Part shown: piece after piece, positions 35,039 through 44,609 of the stretch | How the letters are laid out: each line of letters opens with the position of its first letter | Position numbering within the stretch: the stretch's first letter is position 1 | DNA from: Shewanella psychrotolerans | GTDB taxonomy: Bacteria; Pseudomonadota; Gammaproteobacteria; Enterobacterales; Shewanellaceae | Length of the DNA: 64,000 nucleotides | Reading direction: 5' to 3' | Assembly (NCBI RefSeq): GCF_019457595.1 | Contig: NZ_CP080419.1 | Span: forward strand, 1,984,001-2,048,000 | Program-made: the position numbers and the translations under genes | The notes under the pieces: model-generated | The model's input: the letters and a program-made list of their open reading frames with translations, nothing else | Database searches by the model: none | Told to the model about the DNA's origin: nothing

Positions 35039-37741
35039 TTATGTTTGAGTTGGCTTTAGCTGCATATCCATTTTGATAAGATGTTCTTCCATATCGAAGG
35101 TGACCGTAAAGCCTAGACTCTTGGCGAGACTTGCCATGTTACGGTTTTCAAACATGGTAAAACCGGTTAATACCTCTGTATCATTGGCTTTGTAGTAGGT
35201 TATCAGTTTTTCAAGTAGTAACTTGCCTAAGCCTATTCCTTGATGATCACTTCTTACTGCCATAGCAAATTCAGCTTCGGTGTTGTCTGGATCGATAGAT
35301 GCGCGAATCGCACCAAGGGTGATATCGTCACCATCCTCACCTTTAGCTGTTGCGATAAACGCCATCTCTCTGGCGTAATCAATTTGAGTTAACACCGCCA
35401 TCTCTTCGTGAGTCATTTTAGATCTAACACCAAAGTAACGCTTATATCGATCTTCATCTGAAAGAGAATTATCAAACGCTAAATGCTTAGGTTCATCTTC
35501 TGGCAAAATCGGCCGCAACATGATTTGTAAGCCATTTTTTAAGGTAGCGTATTCCTCGAGTTCTTTAGGATAGGGGCAGATTGCTAATCGATTAGGATTG
35601 TCGGCAGCTGATTCTTGCAGTTGAATATTGACATCTAACAGAGTGATTTGTTCTCCCGCGCAAAGTACGGGGTTAAGATCGAGCCCTGCAATTTCAGGGC
35701 AATCGATAATAAGGTGAGAGATCTGTGTCAACATGACACAAAGGGCATTCATGTTGAGCCCTAGTGGGAGATGTCTATCTTTCAGCTTATGGGTTTTGAG
35801 TGCTTGAATTACCATGTAACGCGCCAACGTCATGTTCAAAGGAGGAAGCGCAACAGATGCATCGGTGGAGGGTTGCCATTCAGAGCCGCCTTCTCCAAGC
35901 AAAATAGCGGGGCCAAACACGGGATCGTTAATGACGGCAACGCGGATCTCTTGAGCTCCCGCCGTCAGAGCCATTTTTTGAACAATAAGTCCTTCGATAG
36001 TGGCATGTTCATTTAAGCTATGTACACGACTAACAATGGCTTCTGCGGCGTGTAGTACATCAGCTTGGGTTGTCAGGTTTAGCATTACACCATGGACATC
36101 AGACTTATGATGAATATCGGGAGATTGCACTTTTAATGCAACGGGATAGCCGATATGTTCTGCGATATCAGCCGCTTCCTGCGCCGTTGTTGCAAAATGA
36201 GTTTCAATGGTATTGAGCCCGTAGGCTGCTAATATGGCACTGGATTCATGGGTTTCTAATACTTTTCTATTCTTACTTAATGCTTCACATAGTCGTTGTC
36301 TAGCAAGTTGTGCATCGGTGGGAATGTTATCGGGGATCGATTGCGGCACTTCCTGCAACAACTTTTGATTTCGTCGATATTCAACCATATGCATAAAGGC
36401 ACCCACTGCACCTTCTGGGGTTCGGTAGGTTGGCACGCCAGCCTTGTTAAAATGCTTGCGAGCCCGATAAGCGGAATCTTCACCGCTCCAGTTGGTTAAG
36501 ATGTTGACGCGATTTCGACGAGGGTTATTTTCGATAACACTAGTAATTCGTTTGGCTATTTCAACACTGTCACCGAGAGCCGAAGGCGAATGCAGCACTA
36601 AAATCGCATCAGCAACATCAGCACTCATTAAAATCTCAAGGCATTGCTCATAACGTTGTGCATCTGAATCACCACCAATATCTACTGGATTTTGGCCAGA
36701 CCAAGTATTAGGTAAGATTTTATTTAGCGCTTGTATGGTTTCTTCATCAAGAGCTGCGGGTTTACCACCGCGTAACATTAATTGATCCAGCGCTAATACA
36801 GCGGGTCCGCCACCGTTAGTGAGAATAGCAAGGCGCTCTCCAAGCAGTGGCGTTGAGTGGGCTAAGGTTTCAACGGCGGCAAAAAGCTCCACAAGATCGT
36901 TAACTCTCAGCATACCGGCACGCCTAAATGCGGCTTCATAAACCGCGTCATTTCCACCGATGCCGCCAGTGTGCAATTTGGCCGCGGTGCTTCCTTCAAG
37001 ACTTCTACCAGATTTAATCACTAATATGGGTTTATTGCGAGAAGCCGCTCTTGCCGCCGATAAGAAATGACGCTTTTCATTAATCGAATCGACGTAAAGC
37101 AATATGGCATTGGTTCGTGAATCACGTCCTAAAAAATCGAGTAGTTCATCAAAGTCAATATCGGTTGCATCGCCTAGGGAGATAAACGATGAGAAGCCAA
37201 TACCTTTGTTATTTGCCCAATCGAGCACTGTGGTACAGATTGCGGCTGATTGTGATACAAAGGCTATTTTTCCTGGTAGGGCAGTCGTGTGTGCGAGGCT
37301 GGCATTTAGGCCCAGGTTGGGCAACATCATTCCTAAACTATTGGGGCCTAAAATCCGCATCCCGTACCGCTTGGCATATTGACGAGTGAGTTCAAGCAGA
37401 TTGTTGCCTTCATCATCGGTTTGCATCGCCATACCTGAAGCATTGATGATCGCCACTTTACAGCCAAATTGTGCCAAACGTTCGACAATCGCAGGGACAC
37501 GAGATGCGGCAGTACAGATGATCGCGAGATCGGGCTTTAAGGGTAACGCTTCGATATTGGGGTAAGCTAATACACCGAGTACTGCTTCATATTTGGGCGT
37601 TACCGGCATGATTGGCCCAGAAAATCCGCCAGATAGCAGATTTCGCATCACTACATTACCCGCGCGATTTTTACCGTTCGACGCTCCAATGATAGCGACC
37701 GATTTTGGTTTAAATAAAGAGTGTAACGTTCGTTGACTCAT
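35039..37741 (-). CDS. patZ: ADP-forming acyl-CoA synthetase/GNAT fusion, protein acetyltransferase PatZ-type
   Basis: A 900-residue fusion. It comprises a CoA-binding Rossmann domain (VAIIGASNGKNRAGN, residue 15 on), succinyl-CoA-ligase-like and ATP-grasp domains (about 150-690), and a C-terminal GNAT acetyltransferase (about 735-895, with acetyl-CoA loop DHQGIGLGKLL). This is the layout of E. coli PatZ (YfiQ/Pka), which acetylates protein lysines such as that of acetyl-CoA synthetase. Unlike the E. coli protein as I recall it (Asn at this place), H257 in AKLHTGGIGGNDAVYEAAFRRAG keeps the phosphohistidine position of active ADP-forming acyl-CoA synthetases. It is a single gene with its own upstream region. 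Confidence 0.88.
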   Translation of the reverse strand: MSQRTLHSLFKPKSVAIIGASNGKNRAGNVVMRNLLSGGFSGPIMPVTPKYEAVLGVLAYPNIEALPLKPDLAIICTAASRVPAIVERLAQFGCKVAIINASGMAMQTDDEGNNLLELTRQYAKRYGMRILGPNSLGMMLPNLGLNASLAHTTALPGKIAFVSQSAAICTTVLDWANNKGIGFSSFISLGDATDIDFDELLDFLGRDSRTNAILLYVDSINEKRHFLSAARAASRNKPILVIKSGRSLEGSTAAKLHTGGIGGNDAVYEAAFRRAGMLRVNDLVELFAAVETLAHSTPLLGERLAILTNGGGPAVLALDQLMLRGGKPAALDEETIQALNKILPNTWSGQNPVDIGGDSDAQRYEQCLEILMSADVADAILVLHSPSALGDSVEIAKRITSVIENNPRRNRVNILTNWSGEDSAYRARKHFNKAGVPTYRTPEGAVGAFMHMVEYRRNQKLLQEVPQSIPDNIPTDAQLARQRLCEALSKNRKVLETHESSAILAAYGLNTIETHFATTAQEAADIAEHIGYPVALKVQSPDIHHKSDVHGVMLNLTTQADVLHAAEAIVSRVHSLNEHATIEGLIVQKMALTAGAQEIRVAVINDPVFGPAILLGEGGSEWQPSTDASVALPPLNMTLARYMVIQALKTHKLKDRHLPLGLNMNALCVMLTQISHLIIDCPEIAGLDLNPVLCAGEQITLLDVNIQLQESAADNPNRLAICPYPKELEEYATLKNGLQIMLRPILPEDEPKHLAFDNSLSDEDRYKRYFGVRSKMTHEEMAVLTQIDYAREMAFIATAKGEDGDDITLGAIRASIDPDNTEAEFAMAVRSDHQGIGLGKLLLEKLITYYKANDTEVLTGFTMFENRNMASLAKSLGFTVTFDMEEHLIKMDMQLKPTQT

Positions 37742-38505
37742 GCTTAGCTCCGAAGGCGATTGCTCTGATTGCAGTGTAACTCAGTTTATAAATTTTTCTC
37801 TAGGATTTTAGTAGGATAAGTTAACGCCTTGGCTAGCTAGGTATCACTGCAATCATTGTCGATAATAATATCAATCCTGCGTATTCAGGTATTCGCCTGT
37901 CATCTATGTGGCTGCTTAAAGCCAGTTTCGAGGGAGCTTTGGGGGAAGGCAGGAATGACTCGCTGTTTTAACTGTCATGCCATCGCTTAAGATACAGCAG
38001 CAATACTGACACTATCAAAGGTGCAAAGCTGTTATGGGCGCTGCAGCGGTGGAGGCCATTTGCCTAAAGCTAAAACGCGACTCTAAATAGCAGTCTCAAC
38101 ACATAAATTTTCAGATATCTGTCTCAAAACTATTAGCCTTTAAGCAACTGGCGCTAAACATGAATTCTGCAGGTTTAGTGCCGGTGACTCGCATCTCCAT
38201 TGTTGACCTAAACACTACCGAGATCACTTTTCCCTCAAAAAGTCCAGGTGGGTTACCAGACTAATTTATGGATATCTCATGTGATCACCGCAGATGTATT
38301 GGTTTTTTTTAATTCACTTAAAACAATATGTTAAGGTCTTGCGGTATGTGAGTTTAATCTGAATTTCCATGGATTAATCGAAATCGCTGTTAAAAAGTTG
38401 CTGATGTTTGGTGAAAAATATTATTTGAACCAAAATACCTTATCGTAGTATTGTAGTACAATAGTAGTTAATTAAGATAACAGCGTTAATTTTACGGAGA
38501 TGCAA
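37742..38505 (+). promoter_or_regulatory. Intergenic region upstream of araB
   Basis: A 764-base gap between the divergent patZ-type and araB genes. No gene is supported; a 34-codon frame at 38160-38264 was considered and left out. TGTGAGTTTAATCTGA at 38347-38362 is a half-match to a CRP site. A GntR-type operator is listed separately. GGAG at 38496-38499 is the araB ribosome site. Confidence 0.4.
38449..38464 (+). promoter_or_regulatory. Candidate GntR (AraR-type) operator of araBDA
   Basis: TATTGTAGTACAATA is a perfect odd palindrome, and its core TTGTAGTACAA fits the FadR-subfamily pattern TNGTNNNACNA. It lies 42 bases before the araB start. Similar sites are at 45580-45594 and 60455-60497. 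The FadR-type regulator at 43760-44473 is the natural binder. Confidence 0.65.
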
Positions 38506-40167
38506 ATGTCTTACGCGTTAGGGTTAGATTTTGGTTCAGATTCCGTTCGTGCACTTCTCGTTGACACACAAAATGGTGAAGAACTAGCAACGAATGTCGT
38601 TTATTACCCTCGCTGGGCCGAGGGATTGTATTGCGATCCAACGAAGAGTCAGTTTCGTCAACATCCACTCGATTATGTTGAATCACTGGTTGAGGTGATT
38701 AATGGCTTATGGGACAAAGCACCTGCTGGGGCTGCGAGCAAAGTATGTGGATTATGCTTTGACACCACAGGTTCAACTCCCATAGCAGTTGATCAGCAGG
38801 GCATCGCGTTAGCGTTGAAACCTGAGTTCGCTGAAAATCCCAATGCGATGTTTGTGCTTTGGAAAGATCACTGTGCAATTAAAGAAGCGCAAGAGATCAC
38901 CGCAGCGGCCAATGCAAATACCGTTAACTACCTTAAATATGAAGGTGGTATCTATTCATCTGAGTGGTTCTGGGCCAAAGCGTTATACGTGCTTCGCCAA
39001 GATGCGAGTGTTCGTAACGCCGCTTACGCTTGGGTTGAACACTGCGACTGGATGACAGCGCTATTAACTGGCACTACGCATCCGAGTGAGTTTATTGCAG
39101 GTCGATGTGCAGCTGGTCATAAAGTAATGTGGCACGAAAGCTGGGGTGGCTATCCACCAAATGACTTCTTTGTCGGTATCGATCCGCTACTCGATGGATT
39201 ACGTGATCGTTTACCAGCCAAAACTGAGACGGCAGATACCGTATGCGGCAACTTAACCGCAGAGTGGGCAGAAAAGCTTGGTTTAAGCTGTGATGTGATC
39301 GTATCATTTGGGGCATTCGATTGTCACGCTGGTGCCGTGGGTGCCAATGTGAAGCCTGGCGTTCTGACCAAAGTGATGGGCACATCCACATGTGATATTA
39401 CCGTCGCGTCTTATGAAGATATTGGCGAACGTTGTATTAAAGGGATCTGTGGTCAAGTTGATGGTTCTGTTATGCCAGGCATGATTGGACTTGAAGCGGG
39501 CCAAAGTGCGTTTGGTGACCTTTACGCTTGGTTTAAAAAGGTACTTTGTTGGCCAATTAATAACATTGCCACTGACTCAGTTATCGATGCCGATACTAAA
39601 GAGAAGCTAACTGAACATCTAGAAGATCAAATTCTTGCTCAGCTGGGCATCGCTGCAAGCAAATTACCTATTAATGTTACAGATATCGTAGCCTTAGATT
39701 GGGTGAATGGCCGCAGAACACCTGATGCTGATCAGTCAGTTGCTATGGCTATCAGTGGTCTTAATATGGGTAGTCATGCACCACAAATATTTAAAGCCTT
39801 GGTAGAAGCTACCGCATTTGGCGCCAAAGCGATTATTGATCGCTTCGTTGAAGAGGGCGTTGCTATCAATCAAGTGGTCACTATCGGCGGGATTTCGAAG
39901 AAATCCGACTTTGTAATGCAAACTTGCGCAGACGTATGGAACTGTCCTATCGACGTGCTTGAGAGCGAGCAAAGTTGTGCGCTTGGCGCGGCAATTTATG
40001 CGGCTACCGCTGCAGGCGTCTACCCAAGTGTTAGCGCAGCCCAAGAAGTGATGGCATCAAAAGTGGTTAAAACTTATCAACCTATTGCAACTAATGCTAA
40101 GCAATATGAAGACTTGTATCGACGCTACATTGCGCTCGGTCAGTTTGTCGATGCAGGAGAAGCCTAA
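38506..40167 (+). CDS. araB: L-ribulokinase
   Basis: A 553-residue FGGY-family kinase that phosphorylates L-ribulose at O5. The N-terminal GLDFGSDSVRALLVDT is the AraB signature, CFDTTGSTP follows near residue 85, and GTSTCDI and GGISKKSDFVMQ form the second lobe. Length is close to E. coli AraB (566). The ribosome site GGAG (38496-38499) sits 6 bases before ATG 38506 and directly abuts ATG 38500, so 38506 is chosen. It is first in an araB-araD-araA operon; araD overlaps its stop by one base (TAATG). Confidence 0.96.
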   Translation: MSYALGLDFGSDSVRALLVDTQNGEELATNVVYYPRWAEGLYCDPTKSQFRQHPLDYVESLVEVINGLWDKAPAGAASKVCGLCFDTTGSTPIAVDQQGIALALKPEFAENPNAMFVLWKDHCAIKEAQEITAAANANTVNYLKYEGGIYSSEWFWAKALYVLRQDASVRNAAYAWVEHCDWMTALLTGTTHPSEFIAGRCAAGHKVMWHESWGGYPPNDFFVGIDPLLDGLRDRLPAKTETADTVCGNLTAEWAEKLGLSCDVIVSFGAFDCHAGAVGANVKPGVLTKVMGTSTCDITVASYEDIGERCIKGICGQVDGSVMPGMIGLEAGQSAFGDLYAWFKKVLCWPINNIATDSVIDADTKEKLTEHLEDQILAQLGIAASKLPINVTDIVALDWVNGRRTPDADQSVAMAISGLNMGSHAPQIFKALVEATAFGAKAIIDRFVEEGVAINQVVTIGGISKKSDFVMQTCADVWNCPIDVLESEQSCALGAAIYAATAAGVYPSVSAAQEVMASKVVKTYQPIATNAKQYEDLYRRYIALGQFVDAGEA

Positions 40168-40862
40168 TGTATTACCGTGAGTTAAAGCGTGAAGTTTATG
40201 AAGCCAATATGGAGCTTGAAAAGCGTAAATTGGTAACATATACCTTTGGTAACGTATCACAAGTTGACCGTCAACACGGTGTGATCGCTATTAAACCAAG
40301 CGGTGTGCCATATGAAGAGCTGACCGTTGAAGATATTGTGATTGTTGATCTTAACAATCAAGTGGTAGAGGGGCGATTAAACCCGTCTTCTGATACCAAA
40401 ACTCATACCTATTTATATAGACAGTGGGATAGCATTGGTGGCGTGACTCATACGCACTCTACTTACGCTACTGCGTGGGCACAAGCTCAGTTGGCCATCC
40501 CATGTTATGGCACCACCCATGCTGACTATGTTTATGGTGAGATCCCTTGTACTGCTGTAATGCGTGACGATCAAATTGCGCGCGATTATGAAGAAGAAAC
40601 CGGGGTACAAATTCTAGAGTGTTTTGCCGATCGCGATCCGAAAGAATCGCCAATGGTCATCGTTGCAGGACACGCGCCGTTTACCTGGGGTGATAGTGCT
40701 GCAAAATCAGTTTATCATGCAGTGTTACTTGAAGAGATGGCCAAGATGGCTTACTTGACCAAAACGCTCGCGCCAAATGTTGGACCGTTAAAGCAGGGGC
40801 TTACAGATAAGCACTACTTACGTAAGCACGGCAAGGATGCTTATTACGGACAATCTAAGTAA
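40167..40862 (+). CDS. araD: L-ribulose-5-phosphate 4-epimerase
   Basis: A 231-residue class II aldolase/epimerase, the same length as E. coli AraD. Zinc ligands H95 and H97 (THTHSTYATAW) and H169 (GHAPFTWG) are present. So are D76 and D120, the acid/base residue of the family, in TTHAD. It turns L-ribulose 5-phosphate into D-xylulose 5-phosphate for the pentose phosphate pathway. Overlap with the araB stop implies coupled translation. Confidence 0.96.
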   Translation: MYYRELKREVYEANMELEKRKLVTYTFGNVSQVDRQHGVIAIKPSGVPYEELTVEDIVIVDLNNQVVEGRLNPSSDTKTHTYLYRQWDSIGGVTHTHSTYATAWAQAQLAIPCYGTTHADYVYGEIPCTAVMRDDQIARDYEEETGVQILECFADRDPKESPMVIVAGHAPFTWGDSAAKSVYHAVLLEEMAKMAYLTKTLAPNVGPLKQGLTDKHYLRKHGKDAYYGQSK

Positions 40863-40893
40863 TAAGCTAACCAGTTAATAAAGAGAGAAAGTC

Positions 40894-42396
40894 ATGAATT
40901 CAATGTCTAAGAAACAAGTGTGGTTTATTACTGGGTCACAAGATCTGTATGGACCAAAAGTATTGGAGCAAGTCGCAAAAAACAGTCAAGAGATTGTTGC
41001 GGGCTTCAATAAATCGGCAGCTATTTCAACTGAAATTGTATATCAGCCTACGGTTAAGTCTCCTCGTGAAATTTACGCTGTTTGCCAAGCGGCTAATAGC
41101 GACGCTAATTGTGTGGGTGTGATCTTATGGATGCACACTTTTTCACCAGCCAAAATGTGGATTGCCGGACTTAATGAGTTGAGCAAGCCGTTTATGCACC
41201 TGCATACTCAGTTCAATGCAGAACTGCCTTGGTCTGAAATCAACATGAACTATATGAATACTCATCAGAGTGCTCATGGCTGTCGTGAATTTGGTTTTAT
41301 CGGTACGCGTATGCGTAAAGAACGTAAAGTTGTCGTTGGCCATTGGGATACATTAGCCGTTCAGACTGAAGTCGATGACTGGTGTCGCGCTGCATCGGGC
41401 TGGCATGAGAGTCGTAATCTTAAAGTTGCCCGCTTTGGCGATAATATGCGTCAAGTGGCGGTAACGGAAGGTGATAAGGTTGCTGCACAGATCCAATTTG
41501 GTTATGAAGTTAATGCCCATAGCTTAGGCGAATTAAACGATGCTATTGCCGAGGTCAGTGAATCTGATGTCGATGCGCTAATCGATTGCTATAACCAAGA
41601 TTATATTATCGGTAATGATGTTTTCACCAATGAACATCAACTCGATATGTTGCGCAAAGAAGCCCGTATTGAAGCTGGTTTAAAACGCTTTTTAGTTGCA
41701 GGTGACTACGCAGCGTTTACCAACTGCTTCGAAAACCTTACTGGAATGACAGGTCTTCCAGGGTTAGCGACTCAGCGCTTAATGGCACAAGGTTTTGGTT
41801 ACGGTGGTGAAGGTGATTGGAAAACTGCTGCGATGGTTCGCATCATGAAAGTGATGGGAGAGGGTCGCAACGCAGGCACTTCATTTATGGAAGATTATAC
41901 CTATAACTTTGGTGCAACGGACCAAGTATTAGGCGCACATATGCTAGAAGTTTGTCCATCTATTGCTGCGGCTAAGCCTCGTCTAGAAGTTCATCTGCAC
42001 ACCATTGGTGTTCGTTGTGATGTACCTAGATTGCTGTTTACTGGTAAAGCTGGCCCAGCAATTAATGTTTCAACTATTGATATGGGTAATCGTTTCCGTA
42101 TTATCGTTAACGAACTTGATACGGTTACACCACCACAAGATCTACCGAATCTGCCTGTGGCTTCAGCGCTTTGGGAGCCTAAGCCGAATTTATCTGTAGC
42201 AGCTGCTGCGTGGATCCATGCAGGTGGTGCGCATCATTCGGCATATAGCCAAGCTGTGACTACCGACAATATAGTTGATTTTGCAGAGATCGCTGGCGCC
42301 GAGTTGGTTATCATTGATGAAAATACCAACATTCGACAGCTCAAGAATGAACTGAGACACAATTCTGTTTATTATGGATTGGCTAGAGGTCTTTAA
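40894..42396 (+). CDS. araA: L-arabinose isomerase
   Basis: A 500-residue isomerase, the same length as E. coli AraA, converting L-arabinose to L-ribulose with a divalent metal. Metal-binding E306 ([10 protein letters not shown]), E333 (SFMEDYTY) and H349 (LGAHMLEVC) are visible, with the C-terminal [10 protein letters not shown] loop. The N-terminal [13 protein letters not shown] is typical. An in-frame ATG at 40903 is a possible later start. Last gene of araBDA, followed by a strong terminator. Confidence 0.96.
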   Translation: MNSMSKKQVWFITGSQDLYGPKVLEQVAKNSQEIVAGFNKSAAISTEIVYQPTVKSPREIYAVCQAANSDANCVGVILWMHTFSPAKMWIAGLNELSKPFMHLHTQFNAELPWSEINMNYMNTHQSAHGCREFGFIGTRMRKERKVVVGHWDTLAVQTEVDDWCRAASGWHESRNLKVARFGDNMRQVAVTEGDKVAAQIQFGYEVNAHSLGELNDAIAEVSESDVDALIDCYNQDYIIGNDVFTNEHQLDMLRKEARIEAGLKRFLVAGDYAAFTNCFENLTGMTGLPGLATQRLMAQGFGYGGEGDWKTAAMVRIMKVMGEGRNAGTSFMEDYTYNFGATDQVLGAHMLEVCPSIAAAKPRLEVHLHTIGVRCDVPRLLFTGKAGPAINVSTIDMGNRFRIIVNELDTVTPPQDLPNLPVASALWEPKPNLSVAAAAWIHAGGAHHSAYSQAVTTDNIVDFAEIAGAELVIIDENTNIRQLKNELRHNSVYYGLARGL

Positions 42397-42412
42397 ACCT
42401 TTATGCTAAACA

Positions 42413-42443
42413 AATAGCCGCCTTCTAGGCGGCTATTTTTTTT
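42413..42443 (+). terminator. Terminator after araBDA
   Basis: AATAGCCGCC-(TTCTA)-GGCGGCTATT running into eight T. A strong intrinsic terminator. The remaining gap up to the HAD gene holds the short palindromic element and nothing else recognised. Confidence 0.93.
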
Positions 42444-42780
42444 AGCGCCTAAAGCAGCTGCTTCTATAGGCGGTTATCATCAATTAGGCTTTGGCCGAAA
42501 TAACGCGAATGAAAGTTATGGTGTAGGCAATGTTTAATGGCTTATGTGCACCATGGCTGCAAACCACAGTTTATACGCTCATTTAAACATATCCGCGTTA
42601 GGTTCAGCGTGACAGTTGAGCTTTAACTCGAAGTGCTTTGCAAGCTGCTAAATCAGGGGACTTAGCAGAGCCGATAGAGATACTTATAGCATCTTGTTAA
42701 AGCAGAATAGGAATGCGATTTTCGCAGGCGTTATATCAAAGCTACCTTCTTCAGTAGGTGGATTTTTACTTTTTAGAGTA

Positions 42781-42838
42781 ATACCAAGTAATCAGTACAA
42801 AGCTCGTTTTTTTAGCGAGTTTTATACTGATTGGTGTA
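42781..42838. repeat. Minimal palindromic element with the dispersed-element ends
   Basis: About 58 bases starting ATACCAAGTAATCAGTA and ending TTATACTGATTGGTGTA, joined by an inner hairpin GCTCG-TTTTTTTA-GCGAG. The ends match the inverted termini of the longer elements at 21922 and 55299 (ATGCCAATCAGTATAA). It looks like an end-to-end minimal version, placed 28 bases before the HAD gene. Confidence 0.7.
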
Positions 42839-42866
42839 AGGCATTAAATAGGAGAGTCGACGTAGT

Positions 42867-43469
42867 ATGTATACAGAATTTGATGCAATTATATTTGATA
42901 TGGATGGTACTTTAGTTGATAGCGGACAACTCCATGAAATAGCGTGGCGTGAAACCCTCACTCAGTTTCAAATTCCAATCGCGCCTCCTTTAATGCGGTC
43001 GCTTGCGGGTGTGCCAACCATTGAGACATTAGCGATATTAAAGTCACACTTTAAGGTCGAAACTGTGCTCAGTAATGAGCAGATCAATGATTATAAAGAG
43101 GCGAGAGTCAAAGCGTTAATGGCTGATTTCGTTAAGCCGACGAGTCTTATCGAATTTGCCAAAAAAAATTATGGCATTAGGCCAATGGCGGTAGGTACTG
43201 GCGCCTATACAGCTGAGGCTGTTGAGATACTAACCTTGTGCGGTCTTATCGATCTTGTTGACCATGTTGTCGGTGCCGATCAAGTTGGAGCGCCTAAGCC
43301 TGCGCCAGATACGTTTCTACGCTGCGCCGAGTTGATGGGAGTGAGTCCTGAATCGTGTGTTGTATTTGAAGATGCAAAAACGGGTATGCAAGCGGCTGAA
43401 GCTGCTGGTATGGCAGTGGTCGATGTGCTGGTTGAATTAGGTATAGAGAATGATTACTTTCGAACCTAA
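42867..43469 (+). CDS. yqaB: HAD-family sugar-phosphate phosphatase (YqaB-like)
   Basis: A 200-residue HAD subfamily IA hydrolase. Motif I is FDMDGTLVDS (nucleophile D12, acid D14). The cap follows, then RPMAVGTGAYTAEA (motif II) near residue 107, the lysine in GAPKPAPDTF and VVFEDAKTGMQAAEAAGM (motif IV). The RPMAVGTG and KPAPDTFL.CA..MGV segments follow E. coli YqaB (fructose-1-phosphate phosphatase) closely; beta-phosphoglucomutase is the alternative. In this locus it may dephosphorylate excess sugar phosphates. GGAGAG lies upstream of the ATG. Confidence 0.83.
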   Translation: MYTEFDAIIFDMDGTLVDSGQLHEIAWRETLTQFQIPIAPPLMRSLAGVPTIETLAILKSHFKVETVLSNEQINDYKEARVKALMADFVKPTSLIEFAKKNYGIRPMAVGTGAYTAEAVEILTLCGLIDLVDHVVGADQVGAPKPAPDTFLRCAELMGVSPESCVVFEDAKTGMQAAEAAGMAVVDVLVELGIENDYFRT

Positions 43470-43484
43470 CTGTTGTGACCATGC

Positions 43485-43500
43485 TTTGATCTAAATCAAA
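43485..43500. promoter_or_regulatory. FNR/EtrA-like box
   Basis: TTTGATCTAAATCAAA contains TTGAT-N4-ATCAA, an exact match to the FNR consensus used by Shewanella EtrA. It lies 16 bases after the HAD gene and 260 bases before the GntR gene, so its target promoter is uncertain. Confidence 0.5.
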
Positions 43501-43759
43501 TAGGCAAGCAAGATGAATATAATTAGGGGCAAACTTTGTTATTAATTCGTTGTAATTAAAGGGGGCTCCGATTAATATTAGAGATTAAACCTTAAGTAAC
43601 CGATGAATCTAGCAAAAAAAATATTAGCGTAATGTCCGCTAACGTATTTTGCTTTTGGGGGCATCGTATATATTAGAAAACATATAAAACTTGCGCTCAT
43701 GTTAGTCGCAGTTTTATTAAAGCATTCTAGAGTAATTAGAATGAAAATGAGAGGACGTA

Positions 43760-44473
43760 ATGGCTAATCCGGTAAGCACTCGACCACAGAATATCCACAC
43801 TTGGGTGGCAGGTGAACTTGGCTCTCGTATTGTTAGCGGATATTACGCTCCAGGTGAATATATACCCAATGAAATTACGATATGCGAAGAGCTTGAAGTA
43901 TCACGCACATCGTTGCGTGAAGCTTTTAAAGTGTTAACCGCAAAAGGGCTGATCGAATCTCGTCCAAAACTGGGTACTAGAATTCGTGAACGTCGTTTTT
44001 GGAATATGTTTGACCCTGTCATTTTAGGATGGTTTTCTCAGTCTAAGCCTTCTCCAGATTTCTACACTTCACTGTATGAGATCCGAGCGGTATTTGAGCC
44101 CGCTGCTGCTGAGCTTGCGGCAAAAAAGCGTAGCCCAGAGCAACTGGAAAAAATTGCTAGTTGTTATTACAACATGGAAAATGCGCAGCTAGGCACCGAC
44201 GAGATCTACACCACAGATATCGATTTCCATATGGCAATTCTTGATGGGACGAATAATGAATTTATGGTTTCTCTTGGGGAATCAATTCAATCTGCGCTGT
44301 TAGAAATTTTCCGTGTTAGTAGTAACTTTGCCGATGACTTTACTTCGTCTTTGCCTGGTCACAAAGCGATTTATACTGCGATAGAAGCTAGCGATAGCGA
44401 AGCAGCGAAATTGGCAATGCATTCATTGCTGTCAACATCACAAGAAACTGTCAATAAAAACTTCGATCGATAA
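43760..44473 (+). CDS. GntR-family (FadR subfamily, FCD domain) regulator, candidate AraR
   Basis: A 237-residue repressor-type protein. The N-terminal winged helix (about residues 10-78) has ICEELEVSRTSLREAFKVLTAKGLIESRPKLGTRI. The C-terminal FCD ligand-binding domain (about 95-225) has the metal-site residues in TDIDFHMAI, GHKAIY and AMHSLL. Relatives include E. coli DgoR. It lies between araBDA and the arabinan genes, so an arabinose-responsive role is inferred. I recall that Shewanella arabinose regulons are described with a GntR-type AraR, but cannot check. GAGAGGA precedes the ATG. No copy of the candidate operator was seen before its own start. Confidence 0.85.
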   Translation: MANPVSTRPQNIHTWVAGELGSRIVSGYYAPGEYIPNEITICEELEVSRTSLREAFKVLTAKGLIESRPKLGTRIRERRFWNMFDPVILGWFSQSKPSPDFYTSLYEIRAVFEPAAAELAAKKRSPEQLEKIASCYYNMENAQLGTDEIYTTDIDFHMAILDGTNNEFMVSLGESIQSALLEIFRVSSNFADDFTSSLPGHKAIYTAIEASDSEAAKLAMHSLLSTSQETVNKNFDR

Positions 44474-44530
44474 TTGAACTGCTATTGGATCGAATGCTCC
44501 GCTAGGTCGCTAAAATAAACTAGGTCGTAA

Positions 44531-44564
44531 AAAAATGTCTAACCATTAAGTGTTAGACATTTTT
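44531..44564. terminator. Bidirectional terminator between the GntR gene and a GH43 gene
   Basis: AAAAATGTCTAAC-(CATTAAGT)-GTTAGACATTTTT, symmetric with A and T runs, placed between two convergent genes. Confidence 0.9.
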
Positions 44565-44609
44565 CGTTAGTGGCCATTACAGTTTTCGTTACTGTTATAT
44601 TGAAAACGA

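Noticed and set aside
38160..38264. 34-codon frame starting MNSAGLVPVTRISIVDLN
   Set aside because: Too short, with no ribosome site and no recognised family; left as part of the araB upstream region.
38347..38362. CRP site before araB (TGTGA-N6-TCTGA)
   Set aside because: Only one half matches the TGTGA/TCACA consensus, so it is mentioned but not called.
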